Shown piece by piece: positions 1 through 5,829 of a DNA stretch of 5,994 nt; within the stretch, counting starts at the first letter, position 1, and each line of letters begins with the position of its first letter. This DNA comes from a bacterium. Its GTDB lineage: Bacteria > Spirochaetota > Spirochaetia > JABEVK01. The stretch is taken from positions 1 to 5,994 of the forward strand of contig JAJXVP010000173.1 of the NCBI GenBank assembly GCA_021782055.1, read 5' to 3'. The notes below the pieces were generated by a model. The model did not search any database. It worked only from the letters and a program-made list of their open reading frames with translations, and had not been told where the DNA came from. A program made the translations under genes and the position numbers.

Positions 1-880
1 GAAGGGCCAAGTGGGGCGACGCCCAGCCCAGCTCTTGCAAGATCTGTTGGCCTTCTTCTCGGTAACGGGAGATCTTTTCAGCACTCCAACTCGCCGGGGG
101 TGCTTGAAGGTTAACCAGCCTGTCTGCCAGTTTAACCGTAGATGGTAAGGGTCCTGCCCGACGGAGACGTTCAAGACACTCACTCATTTGGAGTTCTGCC
201 GGTAGGTCCTGGTTCTTAGTTAAAGCCTGGACGGCCTCGGTGACGGTGCTACCGGCAAAGTCTTCCAGTTCAGTCACCGTGACGGGGGTGTCTTCGAGAA
301 CGTCATGAAGTAGGGCTACCGGAAGTGCCAACGTTAAGGGGAGTAGCTCCTGATGAGCCGTGAGCATGACTTCTTGAGCAACCTGGACGAGGTGTGTCAC
401 GTACGGCAGCGAGCTTCCTGGGAGGTTTTGATTGGCGTGGGCCCTCGCGGCAAAGTACAAGGTGCGGCTGTATAAGTCCGAAAGGTGGAGCGACGAGGGC
501 CGCTGGACGTTTGTCGACGCAAAGCCCAGACCCGCTAACCGCTGACTGGTTTCATTAACCGAATGAAAGAGGATGGCCTGCCCCCCGGCCGATTCCCAGC
601 TTTGGCACAAAGGTTGGCTGGAAGAAACCAAGAGAGCACCACCCAACGCCAGCAGTGAAAAGTGCGAAGTGGGGAGAATAAGTCGTTCCAGCGGGACGTC
701 AGGAAAGAGTAAATCTAGCCAGCGGCTGGTTTCGGTCAATAGCCCTGTGGCTGTGGTTGACGGAAGAAGAACACTAACTTTGGTGAAGTTGTGGCACACC
801 TGACGCAAAAGCTCACGAGTGGCGCTTGCTTCGGCGGTCAGGATGCTTTCAGAAGAAAAGTAAACCGGAAGAGAAAGCAT
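1..880 (-). CDS. HD-domain phosphohydrolase (SpoT/MESH1-like) with degenerate HAD-like N-terminus, 3' end outside window
   Basis: The frame is open from ATG at 880 to the left window edge (293 codons, C-terminus missing). An AAGAGGTG ribosome binding site lies 2 bases upstream of the ATG, and a good promoter is at 929-957. Residues about 135-285 look like the HD hydrolase domain of SpoT/MESH1 enzymes, which remove the 3'-pyrophosphate from (p)ppGpp or dephosphorylate NADPH. The YVTHL His163, the LHDVLED His192-Asp193 with Glu196-Asp197, and Asp253 in KLADRLVNL match the four metal ligands and the ED catalytic pair. Residues 1-120 pattern like a HAD/NT5C-type nucleotidase: a beta strand at 5-9, the 'RLILPTSHFSLL' stretch, and 'LLVSSS' followed by 'WESAGGQAILFHS'. 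The expected DxD, Thr, Lys and DD residues are replaced, so this half is probably not an enzyme. No synthetase domain is seen in the visible part. The HD assignment is strong; the HAD assignment and the substrate are inference. Confidence 0.85.
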   Translation of the reverse strand, partial: MLSLPVYFSSESILTAEASATRELLRQVCHNFTKVSVLLPSTTATGLLTETSRWLDLLFPDVPLERLILPTSHFSLLALGGALLVSSSQPLCQSWESAGGQAILFHSVNETSQRLAGLGFASTNVQRPSSLHLSDLYSRTLYFAARAHANQNLPGSSLPYVTHLVQVAQEVMLTAHQELLPLTLALPVALLHDVLEDTPVTVTELEDFAGSTVTEAVQALTKNQDLPAELQMSECLERLRRAGPLPSTVKLADRLVNLQAPPASWSAEKISRYREEGQQILQELGWASPHLAL

Positions 881-928
881 GACACCTCTTTGCGCAGGTT
901 TTAGCTAAGCGCAATCGTTTGCTATTGA

Positions 929-957
929 AATTTAGAGGTTAATAAAAAGGGTGTCAA
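929..957 (-). promoter_or_regulatory. Sigma70-type promoter for the HD-domain gene
   Basis: On the minus strand, a perfect TTGACA (957-952) is followed by a 17-bp spacer and TAAATT (934-929). Transcription would start near 922, giving a leader of about 40 bases before the ATG at 880. The placement fits the gene well; it is predicted by eye only. Confidence 0.6.
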
Positions 958-978
958 GGGGGGAGAGAGGGGTAAAAC

Positions 979-1006
979 TTGACAATCCTGACTGAAAAAG
1001 TTTAGT
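979..1006 (+). promoter_or_regulatory. Candidate sigma70-type promoter for the truncated gene at 1029
   Basis: A perfect TTGACA lies at 979-984. The best -10 candidate is TTTAGT (1001-1006, 16-bp spacing), which is a weak match. The start site would be only about 15 bases from the ATG at 1029. This box and the -35 of the opposite promoter (952-957) form an inverted TGTCAA/TTGACA pair, so the two divergent promoters lie back to back. Confidence 0.4.
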
Positions 1007-1028
1007 AATAGGTTCTCTGGAGGGACCT

Positions 1029-1313
1029 ATGAACGCTGTCATAACACCTGCTGTCCCTCTTTCGGCCGAAGAAAAATCGCTTTTGGCGCCTTGTCTCCAT
1101 GCGAGGGGACTGTCCCTTGATTTGCTTGATCTTTTAACCAACGTCCCTGAAAAAACGAGATTACTTAAGGTTTATTCTGCTTCAGGGCAATTGGTGGGAC
1201 TCTCGAATGTTTTAGTGGCGTCTTCGGTGTTTATGAAGCACTGTTTTGGACCAGGAAATCATCTGGGAACCAACACGAAGTTCTTTTTCGAGGGGCATTC
1301 TGTGTCAAGTTGA
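1029..1313 (+). pseudogene. 5' part of an unidentified gene, cut off by IS-derived sequence
   Basis: The frame has 94 codons from ATG 1029, with a strong GGAGGG ribosome binding site at 1019-1024 and a promoter candidate just upstream, so the start was that of a real gene. The first ~90 residues read like the start of a soluble globular enzyme: a helical N-terminus at residues 10-38, then 'LLKVYSASGQLVGLS' as a beta hairpin and a Phe/Gly/Asn-rich stretch at 68-90. No signal peptide or membrane segment is seen. The frame ends in TGA at 1311-1313, exactly where sequence leading into the IS91-type transposase remnant starts, and no continuation is visible downstream. I read it as a truncated gene and do not recognise the family. 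An acyltransferase-like N-terminus is possible but unsupported. Confidence 0.55.
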
Positions 1314-1359
1314 CGGTTTCGTTGACGTGGAATGCCAGACAGTTCCGTTTGGGCAGTGT

Positions 1360-1842
1360 ATGGCCGTCTACACCCCACACGGGGATTCCGTCGTGCAGAA
1401 GATCTTCCACAAATCCCGCGTAAGCTACGGAGGGTATGCCTCACGGCCTTCGACTTTTCATACTTCCGGCCGTTCTCGTGCAAAACGTTCCACCTCTGCC
1501 CATCGTGCGACCAGAAACGAACCATACTCTACGCAGAGTACTTGGCCGAGGAACTGCTTTTGGAACTCCAGTGCGCCTGTGTCGCTTCGTACCAGTCGTT
1601 CGGAGAGTTTGCACGATTTCACCCCCACTGGCACGTGCTGGTCTTGGAGGTCGGCTTCGACCAATGGGGATTCCGAAACGACACAAGTCCCCGAAATGCC
1701 CGACTCCTGGGCCCGGCTTCGCAGGAAGAATTGGGCCCGCCTGCTGAAAAAAGTTTACGAGGTCGACCCGCTCCTCTGCCCAAACTGCGGCGGAACCATG
1801 GTGGTGGCCGGAATCATCGAATGGGTCGCTGGGCAACAGTAA
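1360..1842 (+). pseudogene. Decayed IS91-type (Y2, HUH) transposase
   Basis: Pieces of an IS91/IS801-like rolling-circle transposase lie in two reading frames. The first piece (about 1360-1415, 'AVYTPHGDSVVQKIFHK') is in one frame. The zinc-binding stretch with FSCKT and CPSC (1497-1508) and the leucine-rich AEELLLEL segment (to about 1568) are in another. That frame continues with 'SFGEFARFHPHWHVLVLE', whose HPHWH at 1620-1634 is the HUH metal motif. The frame then returns to the first for 'LLKKVYEVDPLLCPNCGG' and a stop at 1840-1842. About 60 residues between the leucine-rich segment and the HUH region, and well over 100 residues after it including the catalytic tyrosines, appear deleted. 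Only about 160 codons remain of a protein that is normally around 300-400 residues. It cannot encode an active transposase. Confidence 0.85.
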
Positions 1843-2058
1843 GCCCCACCCGAGGTTCGCGGACCGCCCATTCCCCAGGTTTGAACCGCCGGTTCTGCTT
1901 TCCGTTCTGGATTGAAAACAGCCGTTGCTCGCGTCCAAAATGTCCCCGGCACGGAGTTCCCTAGGTTGTGGGCACCGATTCAGGACCGGGGTGTGGCAAG
2001 TTCATCGTCTCCGGCGGCACTTTATGCCCCGGAATCTCAGTTCCGATCACTTTTTCTC
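1843..2058. other. Non-coding stretch, probably the right-hand part of the IS91-type remnant
   Basis: No convincing gene is seen between the transposase stop and the lipoprotein promoter. It is more GC-rich than the leader that follows, and it holds a perfect 6-bp inverted repeat GAACCG-C-CGGTTC at 1883-1895. IS91 elements carry a short hairpin-containing oriIS end downstream of the transposase gene, so this could be that end. The exact boundary cannot be placed because several GTTC and CTTG tetranucleotides, the usual IS91 target, occur here. Confidence 0.4.
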
Positions 2059-2086
2059 TTGACAAACCTTCCCAGCTTGTTAATAT
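2059..2086 (+). promoter_or_regulatory. Promoter of the lipoprotein gene
   Basis: TTGACA at 2059-2064, a 16-bp spacer, then TAATAT at 2081-2086. A start near 2093 would leave an AT-rich leader of about 85 bases ahead of the ATG at 2177. The sharp change from GC-rich to AT-rich sequence at about 2045 supports a real promoter region. Confidence 0.6.
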
Positions 2087-2140
2087 TTCGAGTATAAGAA
2101 AAAAGTATCTGAAATAAATCACTACTTATTTTCTTAAAAA

Positions 2141-2157
2141 TCACTTCGTGGAAGTGA
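2141..2157. promoter_or_regulatory. Hairpin in the lipoprotein mRNA leader
   Basis: A perfect 7-bp inverted repeat TCACTTC-GTG-GAAGTGA ends 8 bases before the AAGGAG ribosome binding site (2166-2171). On the plus strand it could affect translation start or mRNA stability. On the minus strand it is followed by a run of T and resembles an intrinsic terminator, although no minus-strand gene enters from the right. Its function is unknown. Confidence 0.45.
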
Positions 2158-2176
2158 AAATCAAAAAGGAGATCTT

Positions 2177-4582
2177 ATGAAGCTCTTCAAGATCTTGGCC
2201 GCAGCTTTGGCTGTTGGCGCCTTGGTCGTTGGTTGCCAGCAACCGACGGCCACGACAAACAATAACACAAATGGCGGTACCTTTACGGTGCTAGCACAGG
2301 TGAACGGACAGGTCTTAGATGACCTTGGTCAACCGATTTCAGGTGCGACGATTACCTATAACGCCCCGCAAATGCCTACCTCGAGTGCGGCCTCAGCAAG
2401 GGCTATTACGAATGTTACGACTGACTCGAAGGGGAATTTCACTGTTGCCAATCTTCAGACGGGATCCTACAGCTTCACGATTCTACCTCCTACGACGACT
2501 ACGGCCGGTGTAACAACGGTGAATAACGCCGCTTATACCTTTACCTGTGTTGTTCCCACCTTAGCTCAACTAAAGACGGGAACTCAAACAAACCTTTCGA
2601 ACCAAAATGTTGTCCTTAGCCAAACCTTTACCCTACCAAGGTTGGTGGGAACCATCAGTGGCACCCTACTGGAAAATGCCTCGGGGTCAACGGCCCTTCC
2701 CGTTCCATTAGGTACAGCTTTAACGCTAACTCTTCCCACATCAAACGACTCTAAACAGTCGTTTGCGGGGATTTTTGGAACTGGTGTTACTTACGAACAA
2801 CCATTATTTGCCACTTACAACACCACCACCAATAGTGTCACAACTTCGATGTATGAAACATACACTACGGCAGATGCGACAGGTGCGTTTAGCTTCAAAA
2901 ACCTTCCGGTGGGAACTTCGGTTAATTACAACGGTGTGAATGTCCTCGCAGACATTGGCAAGGGAAGTCAGATAACGCAAAATAGCGTACTTAATGGCCT
3001 TGCTTTGGCGACATTAAATGCTGCAACTTACATCGGGTCCTATGGGTCGACACCATCGTTGACTCTGACAAACCCTGTCAATTTGGGTGATTTTGTCTCT
3101 GCCCCGCTGGCCTTTTTGTCTTCAAGCACAACCGATCAGTACGGCAATACTGCCAACGTCCCTGCGACGACCACCTCGATCACTCTGACATTCAACAATA
3201 CGCTGAGCACGCAAATTCCAACAATCAACACCTTGTATGATCTTTCGGGTGCGCCGGTGTTAGCAATGTTGAAAAATGCTGCTGGCCAGCTTGTTTCGGC
3301 GACCGTGACGGTTTCGGGAAAAACTCTGACCCTCTCGAATGTTGCCCTGAATCCTGGAACAACCTATACGGTCACTTATAACTTGGGTGACGGGATCACC
3401 TCTACAGCAACCAATCCCTTGTTTGGTACGGTCAGCTTCACAACAGCTGGTGTTTCTAAGTTGACGCTCGTTGGCAACAGTACCATTGACGCCTACGGCA
3501 ACACCAACACAGTTTCTGTTTCTGCACCAATTGTTTTGACCTTCAGTAACACGCTCATGACAACTTTGCCGGTCAGCGGCGCGCCGACCGATGCAGCTGG
3601 AAACCCGCAGTTTGCTGTTTTGACAAACACCAGTGTATTCCCGAACACCAAAGTCCCAGCGACCGTAACGTTAAGTAAGAATACTTTGACCCTTACACCT
3701 TCTGCGAGCTTGTCGTATGGAACCAATTATACGTTAAACTACGCCGTGTACGATGGAGTAAACAATTCAGCGAGCAGTCCTTTAACTGGTTCTGTCAGTT
3801 TCACCACGGTCCTTAATCCCAATGCTCCTGTCGCCGTAACCAACCTGGCAGTTGATACAACACAGGCCAATAAAGGTCTCTACAATGGTGGAGCTACCTT
3901 GTTCTATGTCACCTATACGTATAATCAGCTTTACACCTACAAAGCCTACTACGCGGTGACAGCCAACGGCGTTCAAGGTGCTTGGACCCAAGCCGGCTTA
4001 AGTAATTCCCTATCAACCAATCAAGCAGGTGTGACAACCGCTTCAGGCACAATCACGATCCCGGCAGCCAGCTGGGTTTCTGGCAACACGGTCAGTCTCG
4101 AACTGGTTGAGAGCATTACTGCCAATGGTAGTTTAACGAGTACCTCGAATGTTCTGGCTATTACCGATCAAGTGGCTCCTACAAGCTATACCTATAGCGA
4201 CGCTGTAAATGCCAATGCAAGCTATGTTGCTACAACCGTACCCGTGTCCCTAGCGGGCGGAAACAACACTGCTGGTACCTCGGCTAAGACCATCACGTTC
4301 CAAATTGGTGCCGGTACCGTTGGCGCCAATGAAGTGATTGCCGATCCGACGGTAACGTTTGGTACGACAACTACAGCCACCGTGTCCTCGGCACTAACGA
4401 GCTTCACCACGTACAACAATATTAGCTACCCAACCGGTGCCACAGTGACGATCACTATTCCTGCGGGAACATCGATTGCTGGTAACACCGCCGTGATTAC
4501 GCTTAAAGATGCGGCAGTCAACCAGTTTACCCCGACCGGAGCTACAACTCCGTCGACCATCACGCTGAATATTACTAACTAA
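2177..4582 (+). CDS. Large secreted lipoprotein with carboxypeptidase-regulatory-like and SbsA-type Ig-like domains
   Basis: It has 801 residues. The ATG is set by AAGGAG at 2166-2171, five bases upstream. Residues 1-20 form a lipoprotein signal: Lys2/Lys5, a hydrophobic core and the lipobox LVVGC, with Cys20 to be lipidated. Residues about 36-115 resemble a carboxypeptidase regulatory-like domain ('VNGQVLDDLGQPISGATI', then 'TDSKGNFTVANLQTGSYSF'). A second, more divergent copy follows at about 155-265 ('GAFSFKNLPVGTS'). Residues about 304-424 and 425-545 are two matching SbsA-type (Big_5) Ig-like repeats; each has a D-x-YGNT start, an 'ITLTFNNTL'-like strand and a 'SVSFTT' end. Residues 546-801 are Thr/Ser/Asn-rich beta sandwich-like sequence without an assigned family. 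No enzyme motif or second membrane segment is seen. It is probably a cell-envelope or surface structural or adhesive protein transcribed alone, between its own promoter and terminator. The family-level call is sound; the function is inferred. Confidence 0.92.
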   Translation: MKLFKILAAALAVGALVVGCQQPTATTNNNTNGGTFTVLAQVNGQVLDDLGQPISGATITYNAPQMPTSSAASARAITNVTTDSKGNFTVANLQTGSYSFTILPPTTTTAGVTTVNNAAYTFTCVVPTLAQLKTGTQTNLSNQNVVLSQTFTLPRLVGTISGTLLENASGSTALPVPLGTALTLTLPTSNDSKQSFAGIFGTGVTYEQPLFATYNTTTNSVTTSMYETYTTADATGAFSFKNLPVGTSVNYNGVNVLADIGKGSQITQNSVLNGLALATLNAATYIGSYGSTPSLTLTNPVNLGDFVSAPLAFLSSSTTDQYGNTANVPATTTSITLTFNNTLSTQIPTINTLYDLSGAPVLAMLKNAAGQLVSATVTVSGKTLTLSNVALNPGTTYTVTYNLGDGITSTATNPLFGTVSFTTAGVSKLTLVGNSTIDAYGNTNTVSVSAPIVLTFSNTLMTTLPVSGAPTDAAGNPQFAVLTNTSVFPNTKVPATVTLSKNTLTLTPSASLSYGTNYTLNYAVYDGVNNSASSPLTGSVSFTTVLNPNAPVAVTNLAVDTTQANKGLYNGGATLFYVTYTYNQLYTYKAYYAVTANGVQGAWTQAGLSNSLSTNQAGVTTASGTITIPAASWVSGNTVSLELVESITANGSLTSTSNVLAITDQVAPTSYTYSDAVNANASYVATTVPVSLAGGNNTAGTSAKTITFQIGAGTVGANEVIADPTVTFGTTTTATVSSALTSFTTYNNISYPTGATVTITIPAGTSIAGNTAVITLKDAAVNQFTPTGATTPSTITLNITN

Positions 4583-4608
4583 TGTAGCTTCACCGCTGGT
4601 GTAAAAGG

Positions 4609-4637
4609 CCACCCCAGGCAACTGGGGTGGTTTTTTT
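4609..4637 (+). terminator. Intrinsic terminator of the lipoprotein gene
   Basis: A perfect 9-bp stem CCACCCCAG/CTGGGGTGG (4609-4617 and 4622-4630) with a GCAA tetraloop is followed by seven T. It begins 26 bases after the stop codon. Confidence 0.95.
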
Positions 4638-4735
4638 GATAACGTCAACTATTTTCTGTAAAATTGCTTAAGAAAAAGCGGTTTCCCCCTCGCTTAAATC
4701 CAAGTATTTTTTTCTTCCATCCAAGCTTCATCCTG
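4638..4735. other. AT-rich spacer without recognised features
   Basis: This is intergenic sequence between the lipoprotein terminator and the IS debris. A 5-bp inverted repeat (AAGCG 4676-4680, CGCTT 4691-4695) is too short to call. Its last part, CAAGCTTCA at 4722-4730, resembles CAAGCTTTCA at 5803-5812, which precedes the second copy of the IS66-like end. Confidence 0.4.
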
Positions 4736-4752
4736 TTGTAACCGTCAATTTA
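4736..4752 (+). repeat. Solitary IS66-type terminal repeat (copy 1)
   Basis: The 17-mer TTGTAACCGTCAATTTA is identical to 5813-5829, where it starts an IS66-type element. GTAA is the usual outer end of IS66-family inverted repeats. Here the similarity stops after the repeat and IS256-type transposase sequence begins, so only the tip of an element remains. It may be a scar left by a deletion next to an IS66 insertion. Confidence 0.6.
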
Positions 4753-5489
4753 GGATTGGTTTTCTGGTAATGCTCCACCGCCTATTTAAGTTGGCGAGTT
4801 GCTTCATTTTGATCAGGAGCTTGGAATATCCGTCGCAGGGATGAAGCGATTTCTTTACGCTGATCCAAACGCTGAGCGAAGGCCTGGGCGTTCTGTTGGA
4901 GGTGGAACCGACATCTCTGCAAGGGGACGCTGGGAAACACCGCCTGACGGGCTTTCTTAAGCCCTGCATGTGCATCACTAATAATCAACTTAAGACCTTT
5001 CAGGCGACGAGCCGACAGGTTTTCCAGAAATGAACGCCAGTGTACTTTTGCCTCACTCACAGCCACGCTGACACCCAATACCCTCCGTTTTCCTTCAGAA
5101 TTGATCCCAAATGCAGTCAAAACAGCTGCATCTTCCACAATCCCCTTGCGCTGAACCTTTTCAAAAGTGCCATCGAAGTACAGAAAGGCGTAGGTTTCAA
5201 ACCCGAGGAAGGCTTTGATCAACACCTGTTCCCGTTTTGAAGCTGCATACTCCCGAAGAATACTCATCCCGCCCTTATACCCCTTGGAACGTAGCCGTTC
5301 GGCCAGAACTGTGAGGTTGAAGAGCGGCTTTTTTTCGAGTATTCTGTCTATGCCTGGTTTGAACGAATCCAGGAGCCTTGGCCTCACCGGCCTAACTTTG
5401 GGTTGATAGTCGTCTCCACGATACTTTCGGACCATCCGGTCTGAGACGCCGAGAAGCTCGGCTATCTGTAGCCTACCGCCCTTTTCATG
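4753..5489 (-). pseudogene. Chimeric transposase remnant: IS21 IstA-like N-terminus joined in frame to IS256/Mutator catalytic core
   Basis: The minus-strand frame is open from 5489 (after TGA at 5490-5492) to TAG at 4782-4784. From 5489 to about 5193 it reads as an IstA-like N-terminus: a helix-turn-helix ('QIAELLGVSDRMVRKY'), a helical segment ending 'LRSKGYKGGMSILREY', then 'KAFLGFET', as in IstA just before its DDE domain. From about 5192 it becomes an IS256/Mutator core: Asp in 'LYFDGTFEKV' (about 5172-5174), Asp in 'LIISDAHAGLKKARQAVFP' (about 4974-4976) and 'QRCRFHLQQNAQA'. The TAG replaces a codon that is Gln in relatives; the same frame continues beyond it with 'AVEHYQKTNPKL' to about 4753. 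The third catalytic Glu and the remaining IS256 C-terminus are gone. ATG 5435 falls inside the helix-turn-helix and cannot be the original start; an ATG at 5488 is out of frame, suggesting a small frameshift. The gene is inactive. Confidence 0.75.
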
Positions 5490-5496
5490 TCAAAAG

Positions 5497-5551
5497 CGGA
5501 ACTTGGAAACCGGTGATTTCCGGAACTTTATCACCGGTGATGACATTGTCA
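5497..5551 (-). repeat. Probable left end of the IS21-type element with repeated transposase-binding-like motifs
   Basis: On the minus strand, TCACCGGT occurs twice, 22 bp apart (5531-5538 and 5509-5516). AAGTTCCG occurs twice, 24 bp apart (5521-5528 and 5497-5504). Multiple short repeats inside the termini are characteristic of IS21 elements, and this block lies just upstream of the IstA-like frame. The element probably starts with TGACAATGTCA at 5551, a TG end as in many IS21 members, directly where the toxin gene loses its similarity. Confidence 0.55.
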
Positions 5552-5755
5552 GGTTAAAGCGAATGTTAGCTTTCTTAGGTACGGGTCAGAGACAAGGAAA
5601 CACGAATGCTGAAATTCTCGGATTTCATTTGTTTTCCTTTCGGTTTCCAGAACTAGATTCTCAGCAGCAACAGGATTCTTCAAGACTTCAGAAACATATG
5701 AGAACGCTTTTTTCAAGTCGTGTGTTGCTATCCTGGAGAATTTGACTTTGTACAT
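5549..5755 (-). pseudogene. RelE/ParE-type toxin, 3'-truncated
   Basis: It has 68 residues from ATG 5755. The N-terminal pattern is that of RelE/ParE-superfamily toxins, small ribosome-dependent RNases or gyrase poisons: 'MYKVKFSRIATHDLKKAFSY', then 'NPVAAENLV', 'REFQHS' and 'LVSDPYLRKL'. Family members are usually 90-100 residues; the last beta strands and the C-terminal catalytic or binding residues are absent. The stop TGA (5549-5551) coincides with the presumed first bases of the IS21-type element, so the insertion supplied it. The start codon shares one base with the stop of the antitoxin remnant upstream (TGATG), the usual coupling of an antitoxin-toxin operon. It is almost certainly non-functional. 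Confidence 0.75.
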
Positions 5756-5815
5756 CAGCTTTTGAAGTAGCTCTTCAAATTCGCGAAGACTTCTTCAGAT
5801 TTCAAGCTTTCATTG
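5755..5815 (-). pseudogene. C-terminal tail of the cognate antitoxin gene
   Basis: The frame leading into the toxin reads 'NESLKSEEVFANLKSYFKS' and ends in TGA at 5755-5757, overlapping the toxin ATG by one base. 'KSEEVFANL' resembles the C-terminal tail of Phd/YefM- or RelB-type antitoxins (often SHEEVF...). Upstream the frame runs straight into the IS66-type terminus and an in-frame stop (TAA, about 5827-5829). The insertion therefore removed the DNA-binding part and the operon promoter. The exact antitoxin family is inferred from very little sequence. Confidence 0.5.
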
Positions 5816-5829
5816 TAACCGTCAATTTA
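5813..5829 (+). repeat. IS66-type left terminal repeat (copy 2)
   Basis: It is identical over 17 bp to 4736-4752. It stands about 60 bases before IS66 tnpA in the orientation expected of the left end, so GTAACCG at 5816 is taken as the first base of the element. The 8 bases before it, TTTCATTG, would be the target duplication; the right end is outside the window. Confidence 0.65.

Noticed and set aside
573..803. Plus-strand open frame of 76 codons
   Set aside because: It lies wholly opposite the HD-domain gene, has no ribosome binding site, and its protein is low-complexity Ser/Lys-rich without family signs.
1441..1938. Minus-strand open frame of 165 codons
   Set aside because: It is a shadow of the GC-rich IS91 transposase remnant and its downstream region; composition (Gly/Arg/Pro-rich) and lack of motifs argue against a gene.
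1855..2061. Exact IS91 right boundary at a GTTC or CTTG target
   Set aside because: At least six candidate tetranucleotides occur, so the end cannot be chosen from sequence alone.
1912..2097. Plus-strand open frame of 61 codons before the lipoprotein promoter
   Set aside because: No ribosome binding site; it crosses the change from GC-rich to AT-rich sequence and runs through the promoter.
3493..4648. Several minus-strand open frames opposite the lipoprotein gene
   Set aside because: They mirror the Thr/Ser/Asn-rich coding strand, have no start signals, and one runs through the terminator.
4676..4695. AAGCG/CGCTT inverted repeat as a second terminator
   Set aside because: The stem is only 5 bp with a 10-base loop, and the T run is 14 bases away.
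5040..5745. Plus-strand open frames across the transposase chimera and the toxin
   Set aside because: They are antisense shadows of frames with clear family motifs on the minus strand.
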